64,000 nt of DNA, taken from an uncultured Pelagibacteraceae bacterium. GTDB taxonomy: Bacteria; Pseudomonadota; Alphaproteobacteria; Pelagibacterales; Pelagibacteraceae. Numbering within the stretch: the first letter of the stretch is position 1; each line of letters opens with the position of its first letter. The stretch is from assembly GCA_902599625.1 (NCBI GenBank), contig CACKGF010000002.1:241829-305828 (forward strand), given 5' to 3'. Of this stretch, positions 1-7,359 are shown piece after piece. Position numbers and translations under genes: made by a program. Below the pieces are notes generated by a model. It ran no database searches. It had not been told where the DNA came from and was given only the letters and a program-made list of their open reading frames with translations.

Positions 1-709
1 AAACTTTATAAGCAAAAGCTGTATCACCCTGAATCAATAATGAGTTTTCAGGAACACCTATTTCTTGAGTTTCATTATAAATAATTTGTATATCTAAAAG
101 CATTCCTGGGACCAATTCTAAATCTTTGTTGTCCACTGTGATGCTTGCAAGAACTGACCTTGTACTAGGATCTACACGAGAACTCACAGAGTCTATTTTA
201 CCATAAAATTTTTTATCAAACGCATCTGATCTAACTTCAGCGATTAGACCGGGTTCTAAAATTTTAAGATAAATCTCAGGAACTTTAACATTTAGAATAA
301 TTGATGAAGTATCATCTAGAGTGAGAATAAATGATTCTGTTCCTAGAACACCTTGAGCAATTTCTCTTTTTCCCAAAACTCCTTTAAAGGGGGCAGTTAT
401 AATTTCATTTTTTGTTCTTAATAAAACTTCACCTTCATTAAATACTTTTCCAATAAGAATTTTTTCATTAAGTATTTCGCTTTTTTTGACTCTAAAGTTT
501 TTATTTTTTTTTGATAGAGCGGTTCCAAATGTTTCAATACTATCAAAAAAATTGGATGATTGAACAACTTCAACAATTACTCCTGGTGGTGGATATTTAG
601 AAAATTTCTTTTGAAAATGTTTTCCAACAAAGTGTCTTGCTACTATCACTGAAGCAATGACAATTGCCAATATTATTAAAAATATGGTAATTTTTTTTGA
701 ACTTTTCAT
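1..709 (-). CDS. RND efflux membrane-fusion (periplasmic adaptor) protein, 3' end outside window
   Basis: This reading frame is not in the ORF track because its stop lies beyond the left edge. It starts at the ATG at 709 and reads MKSSKKITIFLIILAIV, a signal anchor, followed by a beta-rich HlyD/AcrA-like region with RTKNEIITAPFKGVLGKR, typical of the lipoyl/beta-barrel part of adaptor proteins. Such proteins bridge an inner-membrane RND pump to an outer-membrane channel. The start overlaps the sseA stop as ATGA, so the two genes are probably translationally coupled, and an RND pump gene would be expected further left. Family assignment is fairly sure; the substrate cannot be told. Confidence 0.85.
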   Translation of the reverse strand, partial: MKSSKKITIFLIILAIVIASVIVARHFVGKHFQKKFSKYPPPGVIVEVVQSSNFFDSIETFGTALSKKNKNFRVKKSEILNEKILIGKVFNEGEVLLRTKNEIITAPFKGVLGKREIAQGVLGTESFILTLDDTSSIILNVKVPEIYLKILEPGLIAEVRSDAFDKKFYGKIDSVSSRVDPSTRSVLASITVDNKDLELVPGMLLDIQIIYNETQEIGVPENSLLIQGDTAFAYKV

Positions 710-1530
710 GCTGGATATTTACCATATTCACTCCAAGAACCATCATAAATTTTTGGAATATAATCGTTATTTACCATTTTATAGGCATAAGCTAGGACTG
801 CGGCGGTAACACCAGATCCGCAAGTAAAAACTGGATCTAATCTTTTTTCTATATTTTCATTTTGATCGAAAATTTCTCTTAATTCTTCCAGATTTTTGAA
901 CTCCCCAGTTTTTTGATTTATACAAAGATTAAAAGGTAAACAAAAAGAGTTTTGGATATGTCCACTTCTTAAACCTTTCCTTGGCTCAGATACTTTTCCC
1001 TCAAATCTTTCAAGGCTTCTTGCATCAATAACATTAAAACTCTTACTTAAAATATTCTTTTTGATTTGATCAAGGCTTACTACTAAATTTTCTTTTATAT
1101 TTGCAATATAATTACTCTCAATAATTTCTGTCGTACTTTTGGTTATAGGTTTATTTTCAAAAATCCATTTTTTAAATCCACCATCTAAAACATGTATTTT
1201 TTTTTCGTCATGACCAAAATATAAAAGACTAAACCAACATCTACATGAACTTTTTAAATTAGAGTTGTCATATATAAGAATATCATCACTATTATTTATT
1301 CCTAAGGAGGACATTATTTTTTCCCAAGTTTTTTGTTTAGGAAGCATATGTGGAAGGTCTGTATCCTTTTCAGAATTTTCGTCTAAATCAAAAAAAATAG
1401 AATTTGGGATATGACCTTTTTGATATTCCTCAGCAGGATTTCTTTTTTGAGCTGGCATGTGCCAAGAGGCATCAATTATTTTTAGACTATTTAAATTATC
1501 GAGAACCCAATCTGTCGTGACTAAACTCAT
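706..1530 (-). CDS. sseA: 3-mercaptopyruvate/thiosulfate sulfurtransferase (two rhodanese domains)
   Basis: The 274-residue protein has two rhodanese domains. The second carries the catalytic loop CGSGVTA, the CG(S/T)GVT form typical of 3-mercaptopyruvate sulfurtransferases, while the first lacks an equivalent loop, as usual. It transfers sulfane sulfur from mercaptopyruvate or thiosulfate to thiols or cyanide in the cytoplasm. It directly follows msrA (stop and start abut) and overlaps the downstream adaptor gene by four bases. The choice between mercaptopyruvate and thiosulfate rests only on the active-site loop. Confidence 0.9.
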   Translation of the reverse strand: MSLVTTDWVLDNLNSLKIIDASWHMPAQKRNPAEEYQKGHIPNSIFFDLDENSEKDTDLPHMLPKQKTWEKIMSSLGINNSDDILIYDNSNLKSSCRCWFSLLYFGHDEKKIHVLDGGFKKWIFENKPITKSTTEIIESNYIANIKENLVVSLDQIKKNILSKSFNVIDARSLERFEGKVSEPRKGLRSGHIQNSFCLPFNLCINQKTGEFKNLEELREIFDQNENIEKRLDPVFTCGSGVTAAVLAYAYKMVNNDYIPKIYDGSWSEYGKYPA

Positions 1531-1977
1531 CTAAAATTTCTTGTCTAAATATTTTTGATGGTATTCCTCAGCTATGCAATAATTCTTTAGCAAAGATAAT
1601 TTAGTAACAATTTTTCCTGAAAAATCATTGTTTTTTGATTTTAAGACCTTTTCAGCAATTTCTTTTTGTTTTGTGTTTAAATAAAAAATTTCACTTCTGT
1701 ACTGAGTTCCAAAATCTGGACCTTGAGAATTTAAAGTAGTTGGATCATGAATTTTAAAAAAAAAATTTAAAATTTCCTCATAAGTAATAATTTTTGGATC
1801 AAAATTTATTTTTACTACTTCAGCATGATTTGTTTCACCAGAACAAACTTCTTTATAAGTTGTGTTTTCAGTTTTACCTCCACAATAACCTACCTCAGTT
1901 TTATAAACTCCATTGAGACTACCAAATTTTTTTTCAGGTCCCCAAAAACATCCGCAAGCTAAAACTGCTATTTCCAT
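1531..1977 (-). CDS. msrA: peptide methionine sulfoxide reductase MsrA
   Basis: The catalytic motif GCFWGPEK lies at the N-terminus, and the C-terminus has the conserved AEEYHQKYL with a nearby cysteine (YCIAEEYH) that could resolve the disulfide. The enzyme reduces methionine-S-sulfoxide in proteins. At 148 residues it is a compact version of the family, which often runs 170-210. It is first in a probable msrA-sseA-adaptor transcription unit. The divergent transporter starts 34 bases away, so the promoter for this unit must be in that short gap or inside the transporter gene. Confidence 0.93.
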   Translation of the reverse strand: MEIAVLACGCFWGPEKKFGSLNGVYKTEVGYCGGKTENTTYKEVCSGETNHAEVVKINFDPKIITYEEILNFFFKIHDPTTLNSQGPDFGTQYRSEIFYLNTKQKEIAEKVLKSKNNDFSGKIVTKLSLLKNYCIAEEYHQKYLDKKF

Positions 1978-2010
1978 TGATTATTTAAATTATATAACTA
2001 AGTTAAACTT

Positions 2011-2892
2011 ATGCTTTCTAAAAATCAATTAGGCTTTTTGTACATGTTTTTGTCTGTTTGTGCGTTTTCCATAATGGATTTATTAGTGAAGTGGTCAGAT
2101 GAATATCCATTGGGCCAAGTTTTATTTTTCAGAGGTTTTTTTGGGATTGTTATATATTTTTTTATTATACCTAAAGACAGACTAAAGGACTTTTATACCA
2201 CCGAAAGACCATTACTACATTTTAACAGGTGCTTATTTGGTCTCATCGCTTTATTATCAATCTTTACAGCATTAAGAAACCTACCATTAGCAACAGTGGT
2301 TAGCATTTCGTTCGCTGCACCAATATTCACTACTATCTTCTCAATTTTTTTTTTAGGAGAAAAAGTCGGGTATTATAGATGGCTAGCAGTGTTTGTGGGC
2401 TTTGTTGGAATTATAATTATTACAGAACCCGGTTATAGTTCTTTAAATGTATATTATATTTTTCCAGTAATTTTTGTGCTTGGTATGTCCTATGTTGCCA
2501 TAAGCATAAGGCAGTTATCTGCAACTGAACCCGTTTGGTTAATCTCACTTTTTTTTTCAATAGCAATAACTCTTGCAAGTTTTTTTTCAATTCCTTGGGG
2601 TTGGAAAATGCCTGACTTTTTAGATCTATTTCTTTTGGTATTAGTAGGAGTTTTTGGTGGATTTGCTAATTTATGGCTTAGCCAATCATATAAATATTCT
2701 GAAGTTTCATTAGTGACACCACTTAAGTATTTAACTTTAGTTTTTGCGATTATTTTTGGATACTTAATATGGAATGAAATTCCGTCGATAAAAACTCTGA
2801 TTGGTGCTTTTTTAGTCATCATTTCATCTATAATTATTTTCAGAAGAGAAATTATTTTGAATAAACAAATTTCAGCTACACGCCATGAGTAA
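2011..2892 (+). CDS. DMT-superfamily (EamA) transporter
   Basis: The 293-residue protein is almost entirely hydrophobic, with about ten predicted membrane helices arranged as two EamA repeats. Typical repeat signatures are FFRGFFGIVIYF in the first half and TPLKYLTLVFAIIFGYLIW in the second. DMT proteins export or import small metabolites such as amino acids, nucleosides or S-adenosylmethionine; nothing in the sequence picks the substrate. The stop overlaps the start of the DNA glycosylase by eight bases, so the two are probably co-translated although they are functionally unrelated. Confidence 0.9.
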   Translation: MLSKNQLGFLYMFLSVCAFSIMDLLVKWSDEYPLGQVLFFRGFFGIVIYFFIIPKDRLKDFYTTERPLLHFNRCLFGLIALLSIFTALRNLPLATVVSISFAAPIFTTIFSIFFLGEKVGYYRWLAVFVGFVGIIIITEPGYSSLNVYYIFPVIFVLGMSYVAISIRQLSATEPVWLISLFFSIAITLASFFSIPWGWKMPDFLDLFLLVLVGVFGGFANLWLSQSYKYSEVSLVTPLKYLTLVFAIIFGYLIWNEIPSIKTLIGAFLVIISSIIIFRREIILNKQISATRHE

Positions 2893-3511
2893 AAGACCCA
2901 AATATTGGAATAGCGCTGTAAAATACTTATCCAAAAAAGACCCTGTGATAAAAAAACTGATATCAAAGTATAAAGATAAAACATTAACGACTAGAAAGGA
3001 TATTTTTTTTTCTTTATGTAAAAGCATTGTTGGCCAACAAATAAGTGTACAAGCTGCTAATTCTGTCTTTAAAAAATTTGAAAAAGTATGCAACGGTAAG
3101 ATCAATCCTAAAAAAATTAATAAACTACGGCCGAGTAAACTTAAAAGGTGTGGTTTAAGCAGACAAAAAGTAAAAGGTATTAAAGAATTAGCAATTAAAT
3201 TTGAAAACAAATCTTTTGATCCAAAAAAAATCAATTTTATGACTGATGAAGAGGCAATAATTTATTTATCATCATTAAGGCAAATAGGAAGATGGTCAGC
3301 AGAGATGATATTATTATTTACATTGAATAGACCGAATATTTGGCCAGTTCAAGATATTGGATTATTAAGATCTATTTCAAACAATTATAAAAAAAAATAT
3401 TTTCCTCCTAAAAAATTTGTCCAAACTTTAAAAAAAAAATTTTCCCCATACTGTTCGGTAGCAACTTGGTATTTATGGAGATCAATAGATGATGAGCCTA
3501 TTCAGTATTAG
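2885..3511 (+). CDS. DNA-3-methyladenine glycosylase, AlkA-like HhH-GPD family
   Basis: The 208-residue protein has the HhH-GPD fold signature: VGQQISVQAA in the first helical part, then the helix-hairpin-helix LRQIGRWSAEMILLF followed by the catalytic aspartate in WPVQDIGL. This matches alkylbase glycosylases of the AlkA/MAG type, which remove 3-methyladenine and related lesions to start base excision repair. No iron-sulfur cysteines are present, unlike the MutY encoded near the right end of the window. It overlaps the upstream transporter and ends two bases from a convergent glycosyltransferase. Confidence 0.9.
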   Translation: MSKRPKYWNSAVKYLSKKDPVIKKLISKYKDKTLTTRKDIFFSLCKSIVGQQISVQAANSVFKKFEKVCNGKINPKKINKLRPSKLKRCGLSRQKVKGIKELAIKFENKSFDPKKINFMTDEEAIIYLSSLRQIGRWSAEMILLFTLNRPNIWPVQDIGLLRSISNNYKKKYFPPKKFVQTLKKKFSPYCSVATWYLWRSIDDEPIQY

Positions 3512-3512
3512 T

Positions 3513-4406
3513 TTAATCTAACCATTCTTTAAATTTACTTTCATTGTCTAAGATAAACTGTGGAAGTTTATTTTTAGGATATAAGCCAAGTTTTCTTTTG
3601 TTCTCAGAAAATTTTCCCTCCTTCTTGTCTGTGAACATGTCATAAATAGTTTCGTTATTCTTCATTAATTTTGATATTTCTTTTAAACTAATATTTTCAA
3701 CTTCAAAGTCTCTATGATGTAAATACGATTTTAACTTGTGCTCTATTTCTGGTGGACTTTTTAAGTTAGAAAAATGCCAACCTCCATTTTTTATAAAAAG
3801 TTTATTTATGTATTTTGTCTCTGAAAAAATAGTATCAAGTCTCCAGAAACCAAACTTCTTATTCTTTATATTTCTAATCCATTGTGGAGACTTTAAGTTT
3901 TTCTTTTTGCAGGCTTTGGTCCCGTGCCATGTAAAACCCTCAAGATACCTATTAAGTTTATAGTAGAAAATACTTTGTTCAAAGATAACTAATTTATTTT
4001 TTACTTTAGCTACATTAAGGTCTTTTAAATTTGGTATTTCATCAACATCAGAGATCATTATCAAATCATCTTCGTTTGCTTTGTTTAGACCTTCTGATAT
4101 TAGATTTCTTTGGAAATTTTCTCTTAAGTGAGCATTAAAAATAAGTTTATTTGACTTTCTCCATTCTTCATCCTCTTTTTTTAAATTTTTTAAATTTGGT
4201 GGCTCATCTTCTTGCACAATATAAGTTATCTTATCCTTGAATTTAGGGTATTTATTTACATCAAATTTAAGATCCCTTTTTTTACCGTTATGGTAGAATT
4301 TACTTTCAACAATAACGAAACAATCAACAAAATTTTTTAAAGAGTTCAATCTTATGTCTAATACAACCTCTTCGTCATAAAACATAAAACAATCAAAGAT
4401 TCGCAT
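3513..4406 (-). CDS. glycosyltransferase family 17 protein
   Basis: The N-terminus MRIFDCFMFYDEEVVLDIRL and the following VIVESKFYHNGKKR are the hallmark of GT17, the family of beta-1,4-mannosyl-glycoprotein N-acetylglucosaminyltransferase. A DXD-like ISDVDEIP motif, probably metal and nucleotide-sugar binding, lies near residue 130. In bacteria such proteins are thought to act on surface polysaccharide or glycoconjugates, but the acceptor here is unknown. It has no signal peptide and stands as a single minus-strand gene between plus-strand neighbours, so it may be an accessory insertion. Confidence 0.85.
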   Translation of the reverse strand: MRIFDCFMFYDEEVVLDIRLNSLKNFVDCFVIVESKFYHNGKKRDLKFDVNKYPKFKDKITYIVQEDEPPNLKNLKKEDEEWRKSNKLIFNAHLRENFQRNLISEGLNKANEDDLIMISDVDEIPNLKDLNVAKVKNKLVIFEQSIFYYKLNRYLEGFTWHGTKACKKKNLKSPQWIRNIKNKKFGFWRLDTIFSETKYINKLFIKNGGWHFSNLKSPPEIEHKLKSYLHHRDFEVENISLKEISKLMKNNETIYDMFTDKKEGKFSENKRKLGLYPKNKLPQFILDNESKFKEWLD

Positions 4407-4463
4407 AAAATGATTTCTAACTTATATATCTTGATATATAAATCTAAAAATTGAATACTTTTT

Positions 4464-5003
4464 ATGTCTGAAAAACTTATAATTGACTGGAATGAATACA
4501 ATAGATCAATAGACGAGCTTGCCGTTCAAATAAGCGAAAGTGGTTTTAAACCATCCTTCATAATCTGTATTGCTCGGGGCGGTCTGAGAGTAGGAGATAT
4601 ACTAAGTAGAATTTTTAAAGTTAAATGTGGTTATCTTGGAGTCGAAAGCTATTCATCAGCAGGAGAGGGAAAAGTATCTGATGTTCAAAATGAACTTACA
4701 TTTGCAAGAGATTTGTCTACAACGAGTAAAATCTATGGGGAAAATATTTTAGTTACTGATGATCTTATCGATACTGGTGTGACACTTGAAAAGACATTAG
4801 AATGGCTTAAAAAATATAAAGATTTTGTTAATAAGAAAATAACTTTCAAATCTGCAGTTCTTTATAAAAAAGAAAAATCTAAATTTAAATCGGATTATAT
4901 TGTTCACAATCTTAAAGATAATCCTTGGATTGTATTTCCATATGAATTACGAGAGTTAATTTCAATAGACCAACTAAAAAAAGAATTAAAAAAAAAGGGC
5001 TAG
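4464..5003 (+). CDS. purine-type phosphoribosyltransferase
   Basis: This 179-residue protein has the type I PRTase fold. FIICIARGGLRVGDILSR forms the PPi loop, and ILVTDDLIDTGVTL is the PRPP-binding motif with paired acidic residues. It resembles xanthine/hypoxanthine/guanine phosphoribosyltransferases, which convert free purine bases and PRPP to nucleotides. The convergent gene is a purine-type permease, which supports a purine salvage role. The stop codon lies inside the left arm of an intrinsic terminator. The exact base preference cannot be read from the sequence. Confidence 0.85.
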   Translation: MSEKLIIDWNEYNRSIDELAVQISESGFKPSFIICIARGGLRVGDILSRIFKVKCGYLGVESYSSAGEGKVSDVQNELTFARDLSTTSKIYGENILVTDDLIDTGVTLEKTLEWLKKYKDFVNKKITFKSAVLYKKEKSKFKSDYIVHNLKDNPWIVFPYELRELISIDQLKKELKKKG

Positions 5004-5027
5004 ATAAATAATTTCTAGCCCTTTTTT
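4991..5027. terminator. bidirectional intrinsic terminator between PRTase and permease
   Basis: AAAAAAGGGCTAGA pairs with TCTAGCCCTTTTTT around a nine-base AT loop. The T-run on one strand and the A-run on the other make it usable in both directions. It lies between two convergent genes and its left arm includes the phosphoribosyltransferase stop codon. Confidence 0.9.
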
Positions 5028-5041
5028 AAAATTGATTTAAA

Positions 5042-6352
5042 TTAAGCAACTACAAAACTTAAAACACTTAAAATTGCAATAATCCATATTGCTGGAGAAG
5101 TGGTTGCAAATTTTCCTGTAAAGATTTTTATTAAAGCATACGCTACAAAAGCAAGCGCAATACCATTGCTTATACTGTATGTTAGAGGCATGGTAATCAT
5201 TGCAACTATGGCAGGAGCTGACTCTGCAATATCGTCCCAAGAAATGTCTGTGATATTTCTTACGAATAAAACAGCCACATATAGTAATGCAGCTCCATCA
5301 ATTTCTTTAGGCAAACTTGTTGCTAAAGGTGAAAAAAATAAGCAGAGCAAAAATAGAACACCAATAACTAATGATGTCATACCTGTTCTGCCACCAGCTT
5401 TAACTCCCGCTCCAGACTCAACATAGCTTGTAACGGTAGTAGTTCCCATTAAAGCACCAGCAACTGTACCAACGCTATCAGATAACATCGCCTTATTTAT
5501 ATCTTGAACTTTTCCTTTACTGTCTACTTTACCAGCAACGTTTGCTACCGAGGTTAATGTTCCGGCTGTGTCAAAAAAATCAATGAATAGCAAAGTAAAT
5601 ACTACCGTAGACATACTTGCAGTCAAAGCAGCTTTAAGGTCAAAGTCAAACAAGTAAGTCATAGGAGGCGGCGTATCAACTATCCCATTAAATTTTGCAA
5701 GACCCGTTGCCCATGCAATTATACTAAAAGCTATAATTCCAATTATAATATTACCTTTAACTTTAAGTTTTTCTAAAACAACCATTGCTACAAAAGCTAA
5801 ACATCCTAATAGCACCAACGGATTTTTAATGTCACCTAAAGTAACTAAAGTAACTGGGTGATCTCCAACCACACCCATTATTTCAAGACCTATAATAGCC
5901 AAGAATAAACCTATCCCTGCACCAATTCCTAATTTCAAACTTCTTGGTATAGAATTTATTAACCATGCTCTCAGCGGAGTAAGTGAAATTATCAAAAATA
6001 AAACTCCCGCAACTAGCACCGCACCAAGGGCTGCTTGTGGAGAGTAACCCATTCCTCCCACAACTCCGAAAGCAACAAATGCATTTATTCCCATTCCAGG
6101 AGCAAGACCTATTGGCCAAGTTTTTCCGTAAAAAGCCATAATAAAACAAGCTACTGCTGTTGCTAGTATGGTTGCGGTGAAAACTGCACCAAAATCAAAA
6201 AAACCTTTTTCAGGACCAGCAAATTCTCCCGACAATATAAAAGGATTTAAAAACATTATATAAGCCATTGTTAGGAAAGTTGTTATTCCTGCAATAACCT
6301 CAGTTTTAAAACTAGTTTTATGTTTTTTATATTCAAAATATTTATCTAACAT
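5042..6352 (-). CDS. NCS2/AzgA-family purine (hypoxanthine/guanine-type) permease
   Basis: The 436-residue membrane protein begins with the typical AzgA start FKTEVIAGITTFLTMAYIM and contains GLAPGMGINAFVAFGVV and FIDFFDTAGTLTSVA, conserved in hypoxanthine/guanine/adenine proton symporters. About 12-14 helices are expected in the inner membrane. The Shine-Dalgarno GGAGGT sits four bases before the ATG. It ends at the shared terminator opposite the phosphoribosyltransferase, so uptake and salvage genes face each other. Substrate range (guanine, hypoxanthine or adenine) is inferred from the family only. Confidence 0.92.
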   Translation of the reverse strand: MLDKYFEYKKHKTSFKTEVIAGITTFLTMAYIMFLNPFILSGEFAGPEKGFFDFGAVFTATILATAVACFIMAFYGKTWPIGLAPGMGINAFVAFGVVGGMGYSPQAALGAVLVAGVLFLIISLTPLRAWLINSIPRSLKLGIGAGIGLFLAIIGLEIMGVVGDHPVTLVTLGDIKNPLVLLGCLAFVAMVVLEKLKVKGNIIIGIIAFSIIAWATGLAKFNGIVDTPPPMTYLFDFDLKAALTASMSTVVFTLLFIDFFDTAGTLTSVANVAGKVDSKGKVQDINKAMLSDSVGTVAGALMGTTTVTSYVESGAGVKAGGRTGMTSLVIGVLFLLCLFFSPLATSLPKEIDGAALLYVAVLFVRNITDISWDDIAESAPAIVAMITMPLTYSISNGIALAFVAYALIKIFTGKFATTSPAIWIIAILSVLSFVVA

Positions 6353-6479
6353 GAGACCTCCAATTGATTAAAATAATTACCAGATTCTTTTTTTAATTAC
6401 TTTAAATACTTGTTTTTTATTAACAAATTTCAACTTGAAGTTTATTTTTAAGGTAAAGTAATTATAATAGTTATTCAAA

Positions 6480-6785
6480 ATGACAAAAAAAATACTTATT
6501 ATAATTTTATTGATACCATTAGTTTATGGATGTCAAACAGTCCAAGACAAAACAAATAGTCTTGTCGAAAAAGAGGAAAAATACCTTGAAAAATTTATTC
6601 ATAAAAAAATCGAAAAAGTTATTAAAGAATTTGGAGAACCTACTCAATATTTGCCACCAGACCCAGAAAGTGGCGGAGGAAAATTAATATACAATACAAA
6701 AAAATTGGGAATTAAATGTGTAAGAACTTTTGAAGTTGATGAGTCAGAGAGAGTTGTAGGATTTTCATCAAAAGGATGTTTTTAA
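6480..6785 (+). CDS. small lipoprotein of unknown function
   Basis: The 101-residue product starts with a lipoprotein signal, MTKKILIIILLIPLVYGC, where LVYGC is a clear lipobox. The mature part is charged, with a segment KKIEKVIKEFGEPTQYLPPDPE reminiscent of the SmpA/BamE-type small outer-membrane lipoproteins, but I do not claim membership. Two cysteines near the C-terminus (IKCVRTF, SKGCF) could form a periplasmic disulfide. A perfect TATAAT lies at 6463-6468, eleven bases before the ATG, but without a good -35 box. A GC-rich hairpin follows the stop. Confidence 0.8.
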   Translation: MTKKILIIILLIPLVYGCQTVQDKTNSLVEKEEKYLEKFIHKKIEKVIKEFGEPTQYLPPDPESGGGKLIYNTKKLGIKCVRTFEVDESERVVGFSSKGCF

Positions 6786-6807
6786 CTTGTGGGGAAACCC
6801 CCACAAG
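6786..6807. terminator. GC-rich hairpin between convergent lipoprotein and hsp20 genes
   Basis: CTTGTGGGG pairs perfectly with CCCCACAAG around an AAAC loop, directly after the lipoprotein stop. No long T-run follows on the plus strand; on the minus strand only TTAAAAA follows. It is a strong stem in a very AT-rich region and may work as a weak or factor-assisted terminator or as an mRNA 3'-end stabiliser. Confidence 0.55.
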
Positions 6808-6818
6808 CAAGGGTAAAC

Positions 6819-7265
6819 TTATTTTATCTCTATAAGCTTTTTTTTCTTATAATCAGGTATCACTCTTTCGCAAGCGATAGTTAGCAAACCATCTTTTAAC
6901 TCGGCTCCGTTTACTTTAACATCATCTGCTATTGTGAATGATCTAGCGAATTGTCTTTGAGATATTCCTTTATGTAAAATCTCTCCGTCCTGATCTTTGT
7001 TTTCTGATTTATCTGTCTGTTTTGTTCTCACAGTCAGCATATTGTCTTCAAACTCTACCTCTACATCTTTTTTAGTAAAACCGGCTAAAGCAACTTCAAT
7101 AGAATACTTATCTTTACCTGTTTTTCTAATATTGTAAGGTGGGTAATTTGATTGCATACTCATTCCTCCATTACCCAACATATTTTCAAATTGATCAAAC
7201 ATGTCGTCAAAACCAATTGAAAAGGGTCTTAAAGAATTGAATATTGATAGATCCTTACTTGTCAT
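6819..7265 (-). CDS. Hsp20/IbpA-family small heat shock protein
   Basis: The alpha-crystallin domain spans about residues 35-135 of the 148-residue protein, with YSIEVALAGFTKKDVEVEFED and FARSFTIADDVKVNGAELKDGLL. The tail LIEIK carries the IxI-type oligomerisation motif. It acts as an ATP-independent holdase for unfolding proteins in the cytoplasm. The ORF track start is a TTG at 7286. I place the start at the ATG at 7265 because a perfect AGGAGG lies just before it and the extra residues would translate the ribosome-binding site. A sigma32-like promoter lies upstream. Confidence 0.93.
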   Translation of the reverse strand: MTSKDLSIFNSLRPFSIGFDDMFDQFENMLGNGGMSMQSNYPPYNIRKTGKDKYSIEVALAGFTKKDVEVEFEDNMLTVRTKQTDKSENKDQDGEILHKGISQRQFARSFTIADDVKVNGAELKDGLLTIACERVIPDYKKKKLIEIK

Positions 7266-7270
7266 ATTAT

Positions 7271-7276
7271 CCTCCT
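7271..7276 (-). promoter_or_regulatory. Shine-Dalgarno AGGAGG of hsp20
   Basis: AGGAGG on the minus strand lies five bases before the ATG at 7265. This decides the start codon against the upstream TTG used in the ORF track. Confidence 0.85.
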
Positions 7277-7321
7277 TTGTTAGCAAGAATTAAAAAGGTC
7301 CCATTAGGCAACCTTAGCTGA

Positions 7322-7350
7322 TATATGGTAACTATTTCTATTTTTTCAAG
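7322..7350 (-). promoter_or_regulatory. sigma32-like heat shock promoter of hsp20
   Basis: On the minus strand the sequence reads CTTGAAA, 13 bases, then TACCATATA. This matches the sigma32 consensus CTTGAAA-N13/14-CCCCATNTA at all -35 positions and six of nine -10 positions. It lies about 57 bases upstream of the hsp20 start. A similar but weaker pair precedes groES. Confidence 0.65.
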
Positions 7351-7359
7351 ATGCTGGAA

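Noticed and set aside
2490-3234. Minus-strand ORFs of 164 and 120 residues over the transporter and DNA glycosylase
   Set aside because: They are antisense to two genes with clear family motifs and their translations look like shadow frames.
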